Positions 15,003 through 23,473 of a stretch of 64,000 nt of DNA are shown in pieces. Below the pieces are notes generated by a model. It was given only the letters and a program-made list of their open reading frames with translations. It was not told the DNA's origin and ran no database searches. This stretch comes from Curvibacter sp. (GTDB lineage: Bacteria; Pseudomonadota; Gammaproteobacteria; Burkholderiales; Burkholderiaceae_C), in contig REAW01000011.1 in NCBI GenBank assembly GCA_004293725.1, positions 1-64,000 of the forward strand, written 5' to 3'. The translations under genes and the position numbers were made by a program. Every line of letters starts with the position of its first letter. Position 1 is the stretch's first letter.

Positions 15003-16265
15003 CTAAAACTGCTGCACCGCTCCGGCCCAAGCCAGCCCGGCAGCGACACCGCCGAAGCGATTGCCCTCCACCAGCGTGGCCTGTGGCATCGCCCGGCGCA
15101 GCGACTCCATCAGTGTGCGCAAAGCGGAGGAGCCGCCTGTCAGGTAGACCGCGTCCACATCCTGCAGGCCAGCGGCCACCACGCACGCTTGGGCACACTG
15201 CACAACCTGGGTGATGGAGGTGTGCAGGGCCACTTCCATGGTCTGTGCATCGATGGTGGGCGTGAGCGTGCGGTCCAAAAAATCCAGGTTCACCGGGGCA
15301 CTGTCGCCACTGATGGAGCAGGCGATCTTGGCCGCCTCAACACCTGCCAACATGCGGTGGCCGTGTTGTTCTTCAAGCGCGTCCATCAAGCGGCGGTGCA
15401 GGGTCTGGTCGGCGTAATCGGTCCACAGCTCTTTGGCAAAGTGCAGTGCCTTGCGGGTATAGGCTTGGTGAATCAGGTGCCAGGTGCTCAGGTCAAAAAA
15501 CACGCTGTTGGGAACAATGCGCCCGCCAGTACCCACGTGTTTGTAGCCCAGGTGGGGCATGACGGTGGCCAGGTCCAACAGGCGGTCAAAGTCGGTGCCG
15601 CCAATGTGCACGCCGGTAGTGGCCAAAATGTCGGAGCTGCGGTCGCTCTGTGTGCTGCGTGCCGGATTGAGGCGGATGACGGTGAAGTCGGACGTGCCGC
15701 CACCGATGTCCACCACCAGGGCGGTGGTCTCTTGCGTTACACGTTGTTCGTAGTCCAAGGCAGCGGCAATGGGTTCAAGTTGATAGGCAATGTGGGTAAA
15801 ACCGGCCTCCAGGGCAGCGCGGCCCAGTGTCTCCTGCGCCAGCACATCGCGCTCGGCATCGTCGTCCACAAAATGTACCGGGCGGCCCAACACGGCGTGG
15901 GTAAGCGGCTGGCCCACATGCGCTTCGCAGCGGCGCTTCAGCTCTTTGAAGAACAGCACCACGATGTCAAAGAAGCGGATGCTCTTGTCGCCCACGGCGG
16001 TGTACTCGTCCATCAGGCGGCTGCCGAGCAGACTTTTGAGTGAGCGCAGCAGGCGGCCTTCGGTGCCGTTCAGGTAGGCCTGCATGGCGGCGGCACCATA
16101 GAGAATGGTGTGCGTCTCGCTGGCAAAAAACAGCGCGGTTGGCATTTCAGCCCGTGCGCCGTCCAGCGGGATCACCTGCAATGCGCCGCTGGCGTCAATC
16201 AGCGTGGCGGCGGAGTTGGAGGTGCCAAAGTCAATGCCCAAAACGAGAGGGCGGGCCAGCGCCAT
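15003..16265 (-). CDS. yegD: Hsp70 family protein, YegD type
   Basis: This 420-aa protein covers only the actin-like ATPase part of Hsp70. The phosphate-1 motif is LGIDFGTSNSAA (residues 8-19), VVDIGGGTSDFTV is the phosphate-2 motif, and VYLTGGSSALRTL is the adenosine motif. There is no canonical substrate-binding domain, which is the layout of YegD. The role of YegD is not well defined and it may be chaperone-like. The start at ATG 16265 is two bases after the esterase stop codon (16268), so the two genes probably form one operon with coupled translation. Confidence 0.85.
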   Translation of the reverse strand: MALARPLVLGIDFGTSNSAATLIDASGALQVIPLDGARAEMPTALFFASETHTILYGAAAMQAYLNGTEGRLLRSLKSLLGSRLMDEYTAVGDKSIRFFDIVVLFFKELKRRCEAHVGQPLTHAVLGRPVHFVDDDAERDVLAQETLGRAALEAGFTHIAYQLEPIAAALDYEQRVTQETTALVVDIGGGTSDFTVIRLNPARSTQSDRSSDILATTGVHIGGTDFDRLLDLATVMPHLGYKHVGTGGRIVPNSVFFDLSTWHLIHQAYTRKALHFAKELWTDYADQTLHRRLMDALEEQHGHRMLAGVEAAKIACSISGDSAPVNLDFLDRTLTPTIDAQTMEVALHTSITQVVQCAQACVVAAGLQDVDAVYLTGGSSALRTLMESLRRAMPQATLVEGNRFGGVAAGLAWAGAVQQF

Positions 16266-16267
16266 GC

Positions 16268-16945
16268 TCACGCAGCAGCGCCCAATACTTGTTGGAGAAA
16301 GGCGGCAATGTCTGCAATTTCTCGTGGATGCACGCTGTGCGGCATGGGGTAGGTGTGCCATTGCACGGGGTGGCCCAGCTTGGCCAGCGCGTCGCGCGAC
16401 TCTTCGCCACGCTGGATGACGACCACCTGGTCTTGCGTTCCGTGCGCCATAAAGATGGGGGTGTGTGCATTGGCAGCGTGGCGTTCTGACGGAAAGCGGT
16501 CAGCCAACGGCAAGTACCCCGACAGGGCCATGACGCCGGCAATTTTGTGCGGCAAGCGCAGTGCGGTGTGCAGCGCCATGGCACAGCCCTGGCTGAAGCC
16601 GGCCAGCACGATGCGCTCGTACGGAATGCCACGCGCCACTTCGTTCTCTATCAGCGCGTTGATGGCCCATTCGGACTTCTGAATGCCGCGGTCGTCTTGC
16701 CGGCTCACCAAGTCCATGCCATACAGGTCGTACCAGCCGGGCATCACATAACCACCGTTGATGGTGATGGGGATGCTGGGCGCGTGTGGGAAGATAAAGC
16801 GGATGGGGGGGCAGCCCTCCAGGTCCAGTTCGGGCACCAGGCCCGCAAAGTCATTGCCATCAGCCCCCAGGCCGTGCAGCCAGATGACGGCCGCCGTGGG
16901 GTTGGGAGCGGATTCGAGTTCGATACGAGGGAGGAGGGCGGTCAT
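16268..16945 (-). CDS. Alpha/beta-hydrolase, carboxylesterase/phospholipase family
   Basis: This 225-aa serine hydrolase resembles bacterial carboxylesterase EstB and acyl-protein-thioesterase-like enzymes. HGLGADGNDF supplies the oxyanion-hole region (residues 24-33). The nucleophile is the Ser in AGFSQGCAM (about residue 118). The acid Asp is in HGTQDQVV and the His in PMPHSVHP. No signal peptide is seen, so it is cytoplasmic. It hydrolyses short-chain esters in characterised relatives. The true substrate is unknown. It is immediately upstream of the YegD-like gene on the same strand. Confidence 0.88.
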   Translation of the reverse strand: MTALLPRIELESAPNPTAAVIWLHGLGADGNDFAGLVPELDLEGCPPIRFIFPHAPSIPITINGGYVMPGWYDLYGMDLVSRQDDRGIQKSEWAINALIENEVARGIPYERIVLAGFSQGCAMALHTALRLPHKIAGVMALSGYLPLADRFPSERHAANAHTPIFMAHGTQDQVVVIQRGEESRDALAKLGHPVQWHTYPMPHSVHPREIADIAAFLQQVLGAAA

Positions 16946-17000
16946 GGCAGAGGCAATGCGGAAAAATCAGGGAAGGATCGATTGTCTGCGAAAGCGCGCG

Positions 17001-18113
17001 CTATCGGTTCGCCAACCACCCCAGCCCATGCGCGTGCAGGCTTTGCACATACAACCGGTCTTGGGTCTCGGTGATGGCCGTTGTCTCGGGGTAGGCGCCG
17101 CTGGGGTCTTGCAAGTCGGCCACTACTGTGCCGTCTTCGGTTAAGGCCATCACATGGCCATAGGCTTGGGGAATGGGCCACAACGCCCGCGGCAGGCGCA
17201 GCGTAAGGCTGCGTAGCCAGGGCGTTTGCGCCATCTTGTCGATGGTGGGGTTGCGGGGCTTGGCCAAGCCCAGCCAGATTTTGCCGTTCAGGCCGCGCAT
17301 CAGGTTGTCGGGGTAGCCGGGCAAATTGTCCAGCAGCACGCGGGCCTGTGCGCTGGGTTGGCTGGCCAACGTTCTGATGTCCAGGTTACTGGCCGTCACC
17401 GCAATCTTCCACACACGGTACTTGCCTGTTTCGTTCACAAAGAGGCTGAGGCCGTCTTGGCTAAGCGCTACGCCGTTGGCGAAGCTGATGCCACTTGCCA
17501 CGATACGGGTCGTGTTGGTGGCGGGGTCAAATTCCAGAATGCGACCGGTGCTGGCTTGCTCCAGAATGTCGAGCACGCTGGCTTCAAAGGTGCCGCCCCA
17601 GTCTTTGGGGGCAAAGTGGGTAGTGGCATCGCTGAGGTACATCTTGCCATTGGGAGCCACCACCACGGCGTCGGCGTAGCGAATCGGGTCGCCTTTCACA
17701 CTGTCCGTTAGCACCGAGACTTTGGCGTCAGGCGCGATGGAGAGCAAACCCTTGACGGCGTCGGCAGCAATCAGGTTGCCAAGGGAGTCAAAGTCAAAGC
17801 CGAGCACGCGCCCGCCCGTATTGGCAAACACCTGCTGTTCAGAACCATCGGCATTCATACGCAAAATGTTGCCGCTGGCCACCGTGGTGTAGAGCTTGCC
17901 GTCGGGGCCAAACTGGATGTGTTCGGGGCCCACTTCGCCTTTCAGGTCAATGATTTGCAGGTTGGCCAACTTGGTATTGACGGCATGTGGGCCGGTATAG
18001 CCGGGTACTGCGGGCGCGTCCCACGCTACGGGGTTGATGGGCACAGGCCAGGCCAACAGGTAGAGGGCGGCCAAGGCCACTAATGTGACCGCAGAAAACG
18101 CAATTTTTTTCAT
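17001..18113 (-). CDS. SMP-30/strictosidine-synthase-like beta-propeller protein, membrane anchored
   Basis: This 370-aa protein has an N-terminal hydrophobic segment (residues 5-25, VTLVALAALYLLAWPV) that acts as a signal or anchor. It is followed by a six-bladed propeller with repeated short segments such as EHIQFGPDGKLYTT, IRYADAVVVAPNGKMYLSD and FANGVALSQDGLSLFVNET. The family includes lactonases and strictosidine synthase-like hydrolases that bind a metal in the propeller centre. The substrate is unknown. I start at ATG 18113. The longer frame adds 14 residues without a ribosome site. It lies 55 bp before the esterase gene. Confidence 0.8.
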   Translation of the reverse strand: MKKIAFSAVTLVALAALYLLAWPVPINPVAWDAPAVPGYTGPHAVNTKLANLQIIDLKGEVGPEHIQFGPDGKLYTTVASGNILRMNADGSEQQVFANTGGRVLGFDFDSLGNLIAADAVKGLLSIAPDAKVSVLTDSVKGDPIRYADAVVVAPNGKMYLSDATTHFAPKDWGGTFEASVLDILEQASTGRILEFDPATNTTRIVASGISFANGVALSQDGLSLFVNETGKYRVWKIAVTASNLDIRTLASQPSAQARVLLDNLPGYPDNLMRGLNGKIWLGLAKPRNPTIDKMAQTPWLRSLTLRLPRALWPIPQAYGHVMALTEDGTVVADLQDPSGAYPETTAITETQDRLYVQSLHAHGLGWLANR

Positions 18114-18184
18114 CGAATGTCTCCCGAGTTGATACCGCGATTCTGCGTGAATCAACCGCTTTGGCTTGCCCTGTAGGCGACCGG

Positions 18185-19645
18185 CTATTCGGGCAGAGGG
18201 TTGGCGCGCGTACTTTTTTTGCTGACTCCCTGCGCTGCTTGCAGGTCTGCCAGTGTGGCGCTGAGTTGGGCGTAGGCACTGCGCAGTTCGCCAGCGCGTT
18301 CTGCCATTTGGGCTTCGTGCGCGGCGGTGGCATTGCGTTGGTCCACCAGGTTTTGGGCAATGTGGCTCTCCAGTTGGGAGGTGCGTTGGTGGGTGGCCAG
18401 CACTTGGTCGCGCCGCTGCAGAGCCATGCGGGCAACCCGGTCAAACCAAGGTTTCCATATGGCCGGAACCGGTGGCGGGCGCTTGATGTTGGGGCCGTTG
18501 GTGTTCTGCAGGTAGTCCGCCAGTTGCAGCGCAGGCACCGAGAACTGCCGCGCCAGCCAGAGGCAGCTGCCCGCCACTGCCAACAGGGCCACCACCCCTA
18601 AACTGATAAACGCAAGCATCTTGTCCAGGGTGGCGCGGGCAACCTCGGAAGGGGGCGCGTGCACCAGCAGCGACCAGTCGGTACCACGCAATACAAAGCG
18701 CAGCCAACCCTGTTCGGGCGTGTACGGGCCGGCTGGCAGTGCGTTGCCCTTGCCGCTGGCCAGCGCCTTGCCTTGGCCGTCCACCACCCAGGCTTGGCCG
18801 AAGGGCAGGCTGTGCTGCACCAAGGCGTTGTGCAACATGTCGACAGCCATGTCTGCGCCCACCAGTCCGACGTAGGTGTTGCCCGCAAAAACGGGCGCCA
18901 GCACGGAGATCACAGGAACTTTTTTCAGCGGATCGGTGCGGGCAGTGGTCCACACCAGTTCTTTTTGCGGGTTGCGCGTAGGGCCTGCGGCGGCTAGCGG
19001 TGTGGTGCCAGCAGCATCCCAAACACTAGCCAAGGCGGCTCCCATGTCGGGTTTACCCGTGGCGGTTAAGAGCGCATCGCGCGATTGCGCGGGGTAGACC
19101 CAGCGCCACTGTTGTTGCGCATCGTAAAAGTAGCTCCACAGCAAGCTGCCGTGCTGGCTATGGGCGGCACTCACCTGGGCCAGCGTGCCCAGCGCAGCGG
19201 GAAGGTCACGCCGGTAGGCATTGCCATCGGCGGCGGGGTCTACATGCACCGCGCCTACCTCTTTCACCAAGTCTTGTGGCAGTCGGTCCCACGGGGCGTC
19301 CCGCAGGGGGGCAAGGTTGCGGCGTTCCAGCCGCTCTGTCAGGCCCATATCGATAAGCAAGGGTTGGCGCAATCCTCGCTCGGCAGTTTGGCGCATGGCG
19401 GTGACGTGGATACGCGCAACATCCAAGCTACTGTTGACCGCCAACTGCAACTGCTCACCTTGGCTGCTCAGGGTCCACCACAAGGCGGCACGCTGGCGCG
19501 CATAGACGCTCCAGCCAAAGGCCAGCAGTGCCAGTGAAAGCACACCGATGATGAGGGTCAGCAGGGCGCGGTGGCGCCTCTGTATGTGCCGCGCCGAGGG
19601 CGCAGGCGGCTCTGATTGCGGGATGGTGTCAGGCATGCCCGCCAT
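18185..19645 (-). CDS. Membrane sensor with Cache-like periplasmic domain and no output domain
   Basis: This 486-aa protein has TM1 at about residues 27-47, then a ~280-residue periplasmic region with a Cache-type layout (WSYFYDAQQQWRWVYPAQ, SVLAPVFAGNTYVGLVGADMAVDML), TM2 at about residues 343-363 (LAFISLGVVALLAVAGSCLWLA), and a cytoplasmic coiled coil (about residues 410-475). It then ends without a kinase, GGDEF or methyl-accepting domain. Full-length relatives usually continue into an output domain, so this may be a truncated or split sensor, or may signal through partner binding. It is the next gene after ynjB on the same strand with a 6-bp gap. Confidence 0.75.
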   Translation of the reverse strand: MAGMPDTIPQSEPPAPSARHIQRRHRALLTLIIGVLSLALLAFGWSVYARQRAALWWTLSSQGEQLQLAVNSSLDVARIHVTAMRQTAERGLRQPLLIDMGLTERLERRNLAPLRDAPWDRLPQDLVKEVGAVHVDPAADGNAYRRDLPAALGTLAQVSAAHSQHGSLLWSYFYDAQQQWRWVYPAQSRDALLTATGKPDMGAALASVWDAAGTTPLAAAGPTRNPQKELVWTTARTDPLKKVPVISVLAPVFAGNTYVGLVGADMAVDMLHNALVQHSLPFGQAWVVDGQGKALASGKGNALPAGPYTPEQGWLRFVLRGTDWSLLVHAPPSEVARATLDKMLAFISLGVVALLAVAGSCLWLARQFSVPALQLADYLQNTNGPNIKRPPPVPAIWKPWFDRVARMALQRRDQVLATHQRTSQLESHIAQNLVDQRNATAAHEAQMAERAGELRSAYAQLSATLADLQAAQGVSKKSTRANPLPE

Positions 19646-19651
19646 TGTGGA

Positions 19652-20851
19652 CTAAGCGCCGTAGCGCCGGGTCCATTCTTTCTCCAGCGGCTCCACCCAG
19701 CTGCCGTGTGGCTCAGGAATGGCCGGTGCGCTTTTTTCTACTTGGCCGGGCAGGGGTTTGCTGGCAAAGGCTGCGCGCTCTGCCGGGCTCAGTTTGTCCA
19801 GTGCCAGTACCGTGGGGTCGCCCCACACGGCAATGTCGGCTTTGCGGGCCTGTGCTTCTGCGCTGAGCAAGAAATTGGCAAATACTTGCGCGCCTTCTTT
19901 GGCCGTTGCATTCACAGGAATCGCCACGAAATGGGTGTTTCCGATGGTTCCGCTACTGAATTGATAGCTTGTTACGCTGGCTGGTAGGCGTTTGGCGGCG
20001 ATTTCGTTGGCGGCATCGTTAGGGTTGAAGGTAAGGGCTAGCGCCACCTCACCATCGGCCAGCATCTGTCGAATCGCCTCTGCGTTGTTGGGGAATTGCT
20101 TGCCGCCGCGCCACAGGTGGGGGTGCAATTGGTCCAGCGCGGCCCAGAGGGGCGCAGTAGTTTTGGCAAAAGCCTCGGTGGTAACGAGTTTGTAGAAAGC
20201 GTCGCGGTTGCTGTTCACATCCATCAGTACCTGTTTCAAAAAGGTGGTGCCGTGGAAGTTGGGCGGGCGTGGGTAGGTCACGCGCCCGGGGTTGGCTTTG
20301 GCAAAGGTCTGCAGCTCCGCCAGGCTTTGCGGCGGCTTGGGGGTGCGCTTGCTGTCCACCATGAAGGTGAGTTGTGCCATGCCCCAGGGCGCCTCCAGGC
20401 CATCGGTGGGCTCGGCAAAGTCCAGGCGCGTCGTGGGCTTGCCTTGCACGTCCACCTTGGCATATGACGGCAGGCTTTCTGCGAACGGCCCAAACAACAG
20501 GCCCTCGCGCTTCATGGTCAGAAAGTTTTCACCGTTGATCCACACCAGGTCCACACTGCCATTGGTTTTGCCGGCGGCCTTTTCGTTGCGCACCCGTTTG
20601 ATCATGTCCGGCGCATCGGCAATCTTGACGTGCTGCACCGTTACGCCAAAGCGCTTTTGTGCTTCGCCCGCGGCCCATTGGATGTAGGCATTGATGGTCT
20701 CGGCCCCGCCCCAGGCGTTGAAGTACACCGTCTGTCCCTTGGCCTTGGCTTCGATAGAAGACCAAGTGGGGGTGGTTTGGGCCCATGCAGGAAGGGCGGT
20801 TATTGCAGCAGTGGCGGTCAGCAACTGGCGACGTTGAATGCGATGGGTCAT
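19652..20851 (-). CDS. ynjB: ABC transporter substrate-binding protein, YnjB-like
   Basis: This 399-aa periplasmic binding protein has a twin-arginine-type leader (RRQLLTATAAITALPAWA, residues 7-24). Segments KGQTVYFNAWGGAETINAYI, GSVDLVWINGENFLTMK, YPRPPNFHGTTFL, IGNTHFVAIPVNA and the C-terminal WVEPLEKEWTRRYG match what I remember of E. coli YnjB closely. The solute is not established for this family. The chosen ATG is 20851. It is isolated from the ynjC/ynjD-like genes at the left end of the window and pairs instead with the Cache-type membrane protein gene 6 bp downstream. Confidence 0.88.
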   Translation of the reverse strand: MTHRIQRRQLLTATAAITALPAWAQTTPTWSSIEAKAKGQTVYFNAWGGAETINAYIQWAAGEAQKRFGVTVQHVKIADAPDMIKRVRNEKAAGKTNGSVDLVWINGENFLTMKREGLLFGPFAESLPSYAKVDVQGKPTTRLDFAEPTDGLEAPWGMAQLTFMVDSKRTPKPPQSLAELQTFAKANPGRVTYPRPPNFHGTTFLKQVLMDVNSNRDAFYKLVTTEAFAKTTAPLWAALDQLHPHLWRGGKQFPNNAEAIRQMLADGEVALALTFNPNDAANEIAAKRLPASVTSYQFSSGTIGNTHFVAIPVNATAKEGAQVFANFLLSAEAQARKADIAVWGDPTVLALDKLSPAERAAFASKPLPGQVEKSAPAIPEPHGSWVEPLEKEWTRRYGA

Positions 20852-20923
20852 GGTTCTCTGGGTCGGTTCAAATCTATTGGTCGGACTACGGGGCTGTTTA
20901 TTACACCCCACGTTTGCCAGGGT

Positions 20924-21991
20924 TCAGGCCAGCAAGGCTTGGGCAAATTCCCGCGCGTTGAAGGTTTCCAGTTCTTCAAGCTTTTCGCCCACGCCGATGA
21001 AGTACACCGGTATCGGCCGCTCGCGGGCAATCGCTGCCAGTACGCCACCTTTGGCAGTGCCGTCCAGCTTGGTAACAATCAGGCCTGTAAGGCCCAGCGC
21101 ATCGTCAAAGGCCTTTACTTGGGATACCGCGTTCTGGCCGGTGTTGCCATCAATCACCAGCAGTACTTCATGGGGGGCTGTGCCTTCGGCCTTGCCGATT
21201 ACGCGCTTGATCTTCTTGAGCTCTTCCATCAAATGCAATTGCGTGGGGAGGCGACCAGCGGTGTCGATCAGCACCACATCTTTGCCACGGGCTTTGCCGG
21301 CAGTGACAGAGTCGTAGCTCACGGCCGCGGGGTCACCACCCTCCTGGCTCACGATCTCCACGGTGTTACGGTCGGCCCAAACGGTGAGTTGCTCGCGTGC
21401 CGCTGCACGGAAGGTGTCAGCGGCCGCCAGCAGCACGCTGGCATTGCTGTCAGAAAGGTGCTTGGTCAGCTTGCCAATACTGGTGGTTTTGCCGGCGCCA
21501 TTGACACCCGCAACCATGATGACGGTGGGTTGCTGTTGCCCGATGACCAGCGGCTTTTGCAGTGGTTGGAGTAGTTCGGTCAGGGTGGCGATCAGTGCGT
21601 TTTTCAGGGCTACAGGGTGGTTGATGCCGCTGGCTGCTGCTTTTCGGCGCAAGTCGGCCAGCACATATTCAGTGGCGGCCACACCAGCGTCCGACATTAG
21701 CAGCGCGCCTTCCAAGTCCTCATACAGAGCTTCATCAATGACATTGCCGCCAAACACGCCAGAGATGTTGGTCGCCGTTCTGCCCAGGCCCGCTTTGAGC
21801 TTGGCTAGCCATTTCTGGCGCTCAGGGGGCGGCGCAGCGGGGTCGGGAATATCGATGGGAATAACCAGCGCCGAGCCGATCAAACTGCCGACCTGCGACG
21901 GTGCTGCTGGGGCTGCTATTGGGGCCGTGCTGGTGGTTTCCTGCACCGGGGCAGGAGTGGGCGAGATTTTCTTTTTGAAAAAACTGAACAT
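20924..21991 (-). CDS. ftsY: Signal recognition particle receptor FtsY
   Basis: This 355-aa SRP receptor GTPase directs ribosomes making membrane proteins to SecYEG. The N-terminal ~45 residues are a short variable A domain that begins MFSFFKKK and is rich in Pro/Ala. The NG domain follows with GVNGAGKTTSIGKL (G1, about residues 161-174), DTAGRLPTQ (G3) and TKLDGTAKGG (G4). I chose ATG 21991. It is divergent from the first M16 peptidase gene (22021) with 29 bp between the two starts, so their promoters must overlap or sit within coding sequence. Confidence 0.95.
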   Translation of the reverse strand: MFSFFKKKISPTPAPVQETTSTAPIAAPAAPSQVGSLIGSALVIPIDIPDPAAPPPERQKWLAKLKAGLGRTATNISGVFGGNVIDEALYEDLEGALLMSDAGVAATEYVLADLRRKAAASGINHPVALKNALIATLTELLQPLQKPLVIGQQQPTVIMVAGVNGAGKTTSIGKLTKHLSDSNASVLLAAADTFRAAAREQLTVWADRNTVEIVSQEGGDPAAVSYDSVTAGKARGKDVVLIDTAGRLPTQLHLMEELKKIKRVIGKAEGTAPHEVLLVIDGNTGQNAVSQVKAFDDALGLTGLIVTKLDGTAKGGVLAAIARERPIPVYFIGVGEKLEELETFNAREFAQALLA

Positions 21992-22020
21992 GTGGTGCGT
22001 TCTTAGAATCACAGCATTCT

Positions 22021-23457
22021 ATGAAACACCCATTCCACAGGCTGGGGCGCCGTCTAGCTGCCTGCAGCGTGCCCCTCGCACTCGCGCTTCTTTCCCCACT
22101 TTTTGTTTTGCAGGCGCAGGCCGCGCCCCTGGTGCAAGCCCAGCAGTTCACGCTGCAAAACGGCATGGCACTCATCGTGAAGCCCGACCGGCGTGCCCCA
22201 ACGGCTGTGCACATGCTGTGGGTGCGGGTGGGCTCCATGGACGAGGTGGATGGCACCAGTGGCGTGGCCCATGTGCTGGAGCACATGTTGTTCAAAGGTA
22301 CGCCGGCCATTGCGGCCGGTGATTTTTCTCGCCAGGTGGCCGCACTGGGCGGACGCGAGAACGCCTTTACCAGCAAAGACTACACAGGCTACTACCAGCA
22401 AATTCCTTCAAGCAAGTTGGAAACGGTGATGCGCCTGGAGGCTGACCGGTTTGGCAACAACCAGTGGAGTGATGCCGTTTTTGCCAAGGAGCTCGAAGTG
22501 GTGAAGGAGGAGCGCCGCATGCGCACCGACGACAACCCCCATGCCCGCTTGCACGAGGCCCTGTCGGCCCAGGTCTATCTGGCACACCCTTACCGCCGCC
22601 CCGTGGTGGGCTGGATGAGTGATTTGGACGCTTTGGTGGCGCAAGACGCACGGGACTTTTACCAGCGCTGGTACACCCCAGTCAATGCCGCTGTAGTGGT
22701 AGCCGGTGATGTGGATGTAGAGCAGGTGCGCGCGCTGGCAGAGAAGTACTACGGCAGTTTGCCTGCGCGTGCGGTGCCGCCGCGCAAACCGCGCGATGAG
22801 CCTGAGCAGGTGGGTCTGCGCCGTATGGAATTCAAAGTCCCTGCCGAGCAGGCCTATGTGGCGCTGGCTTTCAAGGTGCCGGGTTTGTCACCCGAGGCCT
22901 TGGCCGACGCCGGGCCGGTGCCCCCTGACGGACTGGCGCTTACCGTTTTGTCGGCAGTCCTGAGTGGATATGACGGGGCCCGTCTGCCCCGTGCCCTGAC
23001 CCTGGAGGCAAACCCGGTGGCCGATAGTGCGGGCGCCTACTACGGCCTTATTGCGCGTGGCCCACAGCTGTTTACGATGGTTGGCGTGCCAGCTGCGGGC
23101 AAAACTGCAGCCGAGGTAGAGCAAGCCTTGCGCGCCCAAGTAGAGCGGATAGCCCAGGATGGCGTGACCGAGGTTGAATTGACCCGGGTAAAGAACCGCT
23201 GGGTGGCGGGCGAGGTGTACAAACAGGACAGTGTTTTCAACCAGGCCCGTGCGCTCGGTGTGGAGTGGGTCAATGGGTATCCGCTGGGTAGCGACCAGCG
23301 CTTGCTGGAGCGACTGCGCACAGTAACAGCGGCCCAAGTGCAGGCCGTAGCTGCCATGTACTTTGGAGACGATGCCCTGACCGTGGCTACGCTCCTCCCC
23401 CAGCCTGTGGACAAGACCCGCAAACCTCGCCCGCCGGCGGCCAGTTTGCGCCACTAA
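22021..23457 (+). CDS. M16 family zinc peptidase, active-site subunit
   Basis: This 478-aa insulinase-family protease has a signal peptide (LAACSVPLALALLSPLFVLQAQA, residues 12-34), so it is periplasmic. The inverted zinc motif HxxEH appears as HVLEH (about residues 81-85), with the downstream Glu in the region EVVKEERRMRTDDN. It is followed 16 bp later by a second M16 gene without the zinc motif. Such pairs typically form a heterodimer with one catalytic and one structural subunit. Gene order ftsY-M16-M16 is common in betaproteobacteria as I recall it. Confidence 0.9.
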   Translation: MKHPFHRLGRRLAACSVPLALALLSPLFVLQAQAAPLVQAQQFTLQNGMALIVKPDRRAPTAVHMLWVRVGSMDEVDGTSGVAHVLEHMLFKGTPAIAAGDFSRQVAALGGRENAFTSKDYTGYYQQIPSSKLETVMRLEADRFGNNQWSDAVFAKELEVVKEERRMRTDDNPHARLHEALSAQVYLAHPYRRPVVGWMSDLDALVAQDARDFYQRWYTPVNAAVVVAGDVDVEQVRALAEKYYGSLPARAVPPRKPRDEPEQVGLRRMEFKVPAEQAYVALAFKVPGLSPEALADAGPVPPDGLALTVLSAVLSGYDGARLPRALTLEANPVADSAGAYYGLIARGPQLFTMVGVPAAGKTAAEVEQALRAQVERIAQDGVTEVELTRVKNRWVAGEVYKQDSVFNQARALGVEWVNGYPLGSDQRLLERLRTVTAAQVQAVAAMYFGDDALTVATLLPQPVDKTRKPRPPAASLRH

Positions 23458-23473
23458 GCATCGGAAACACGCC

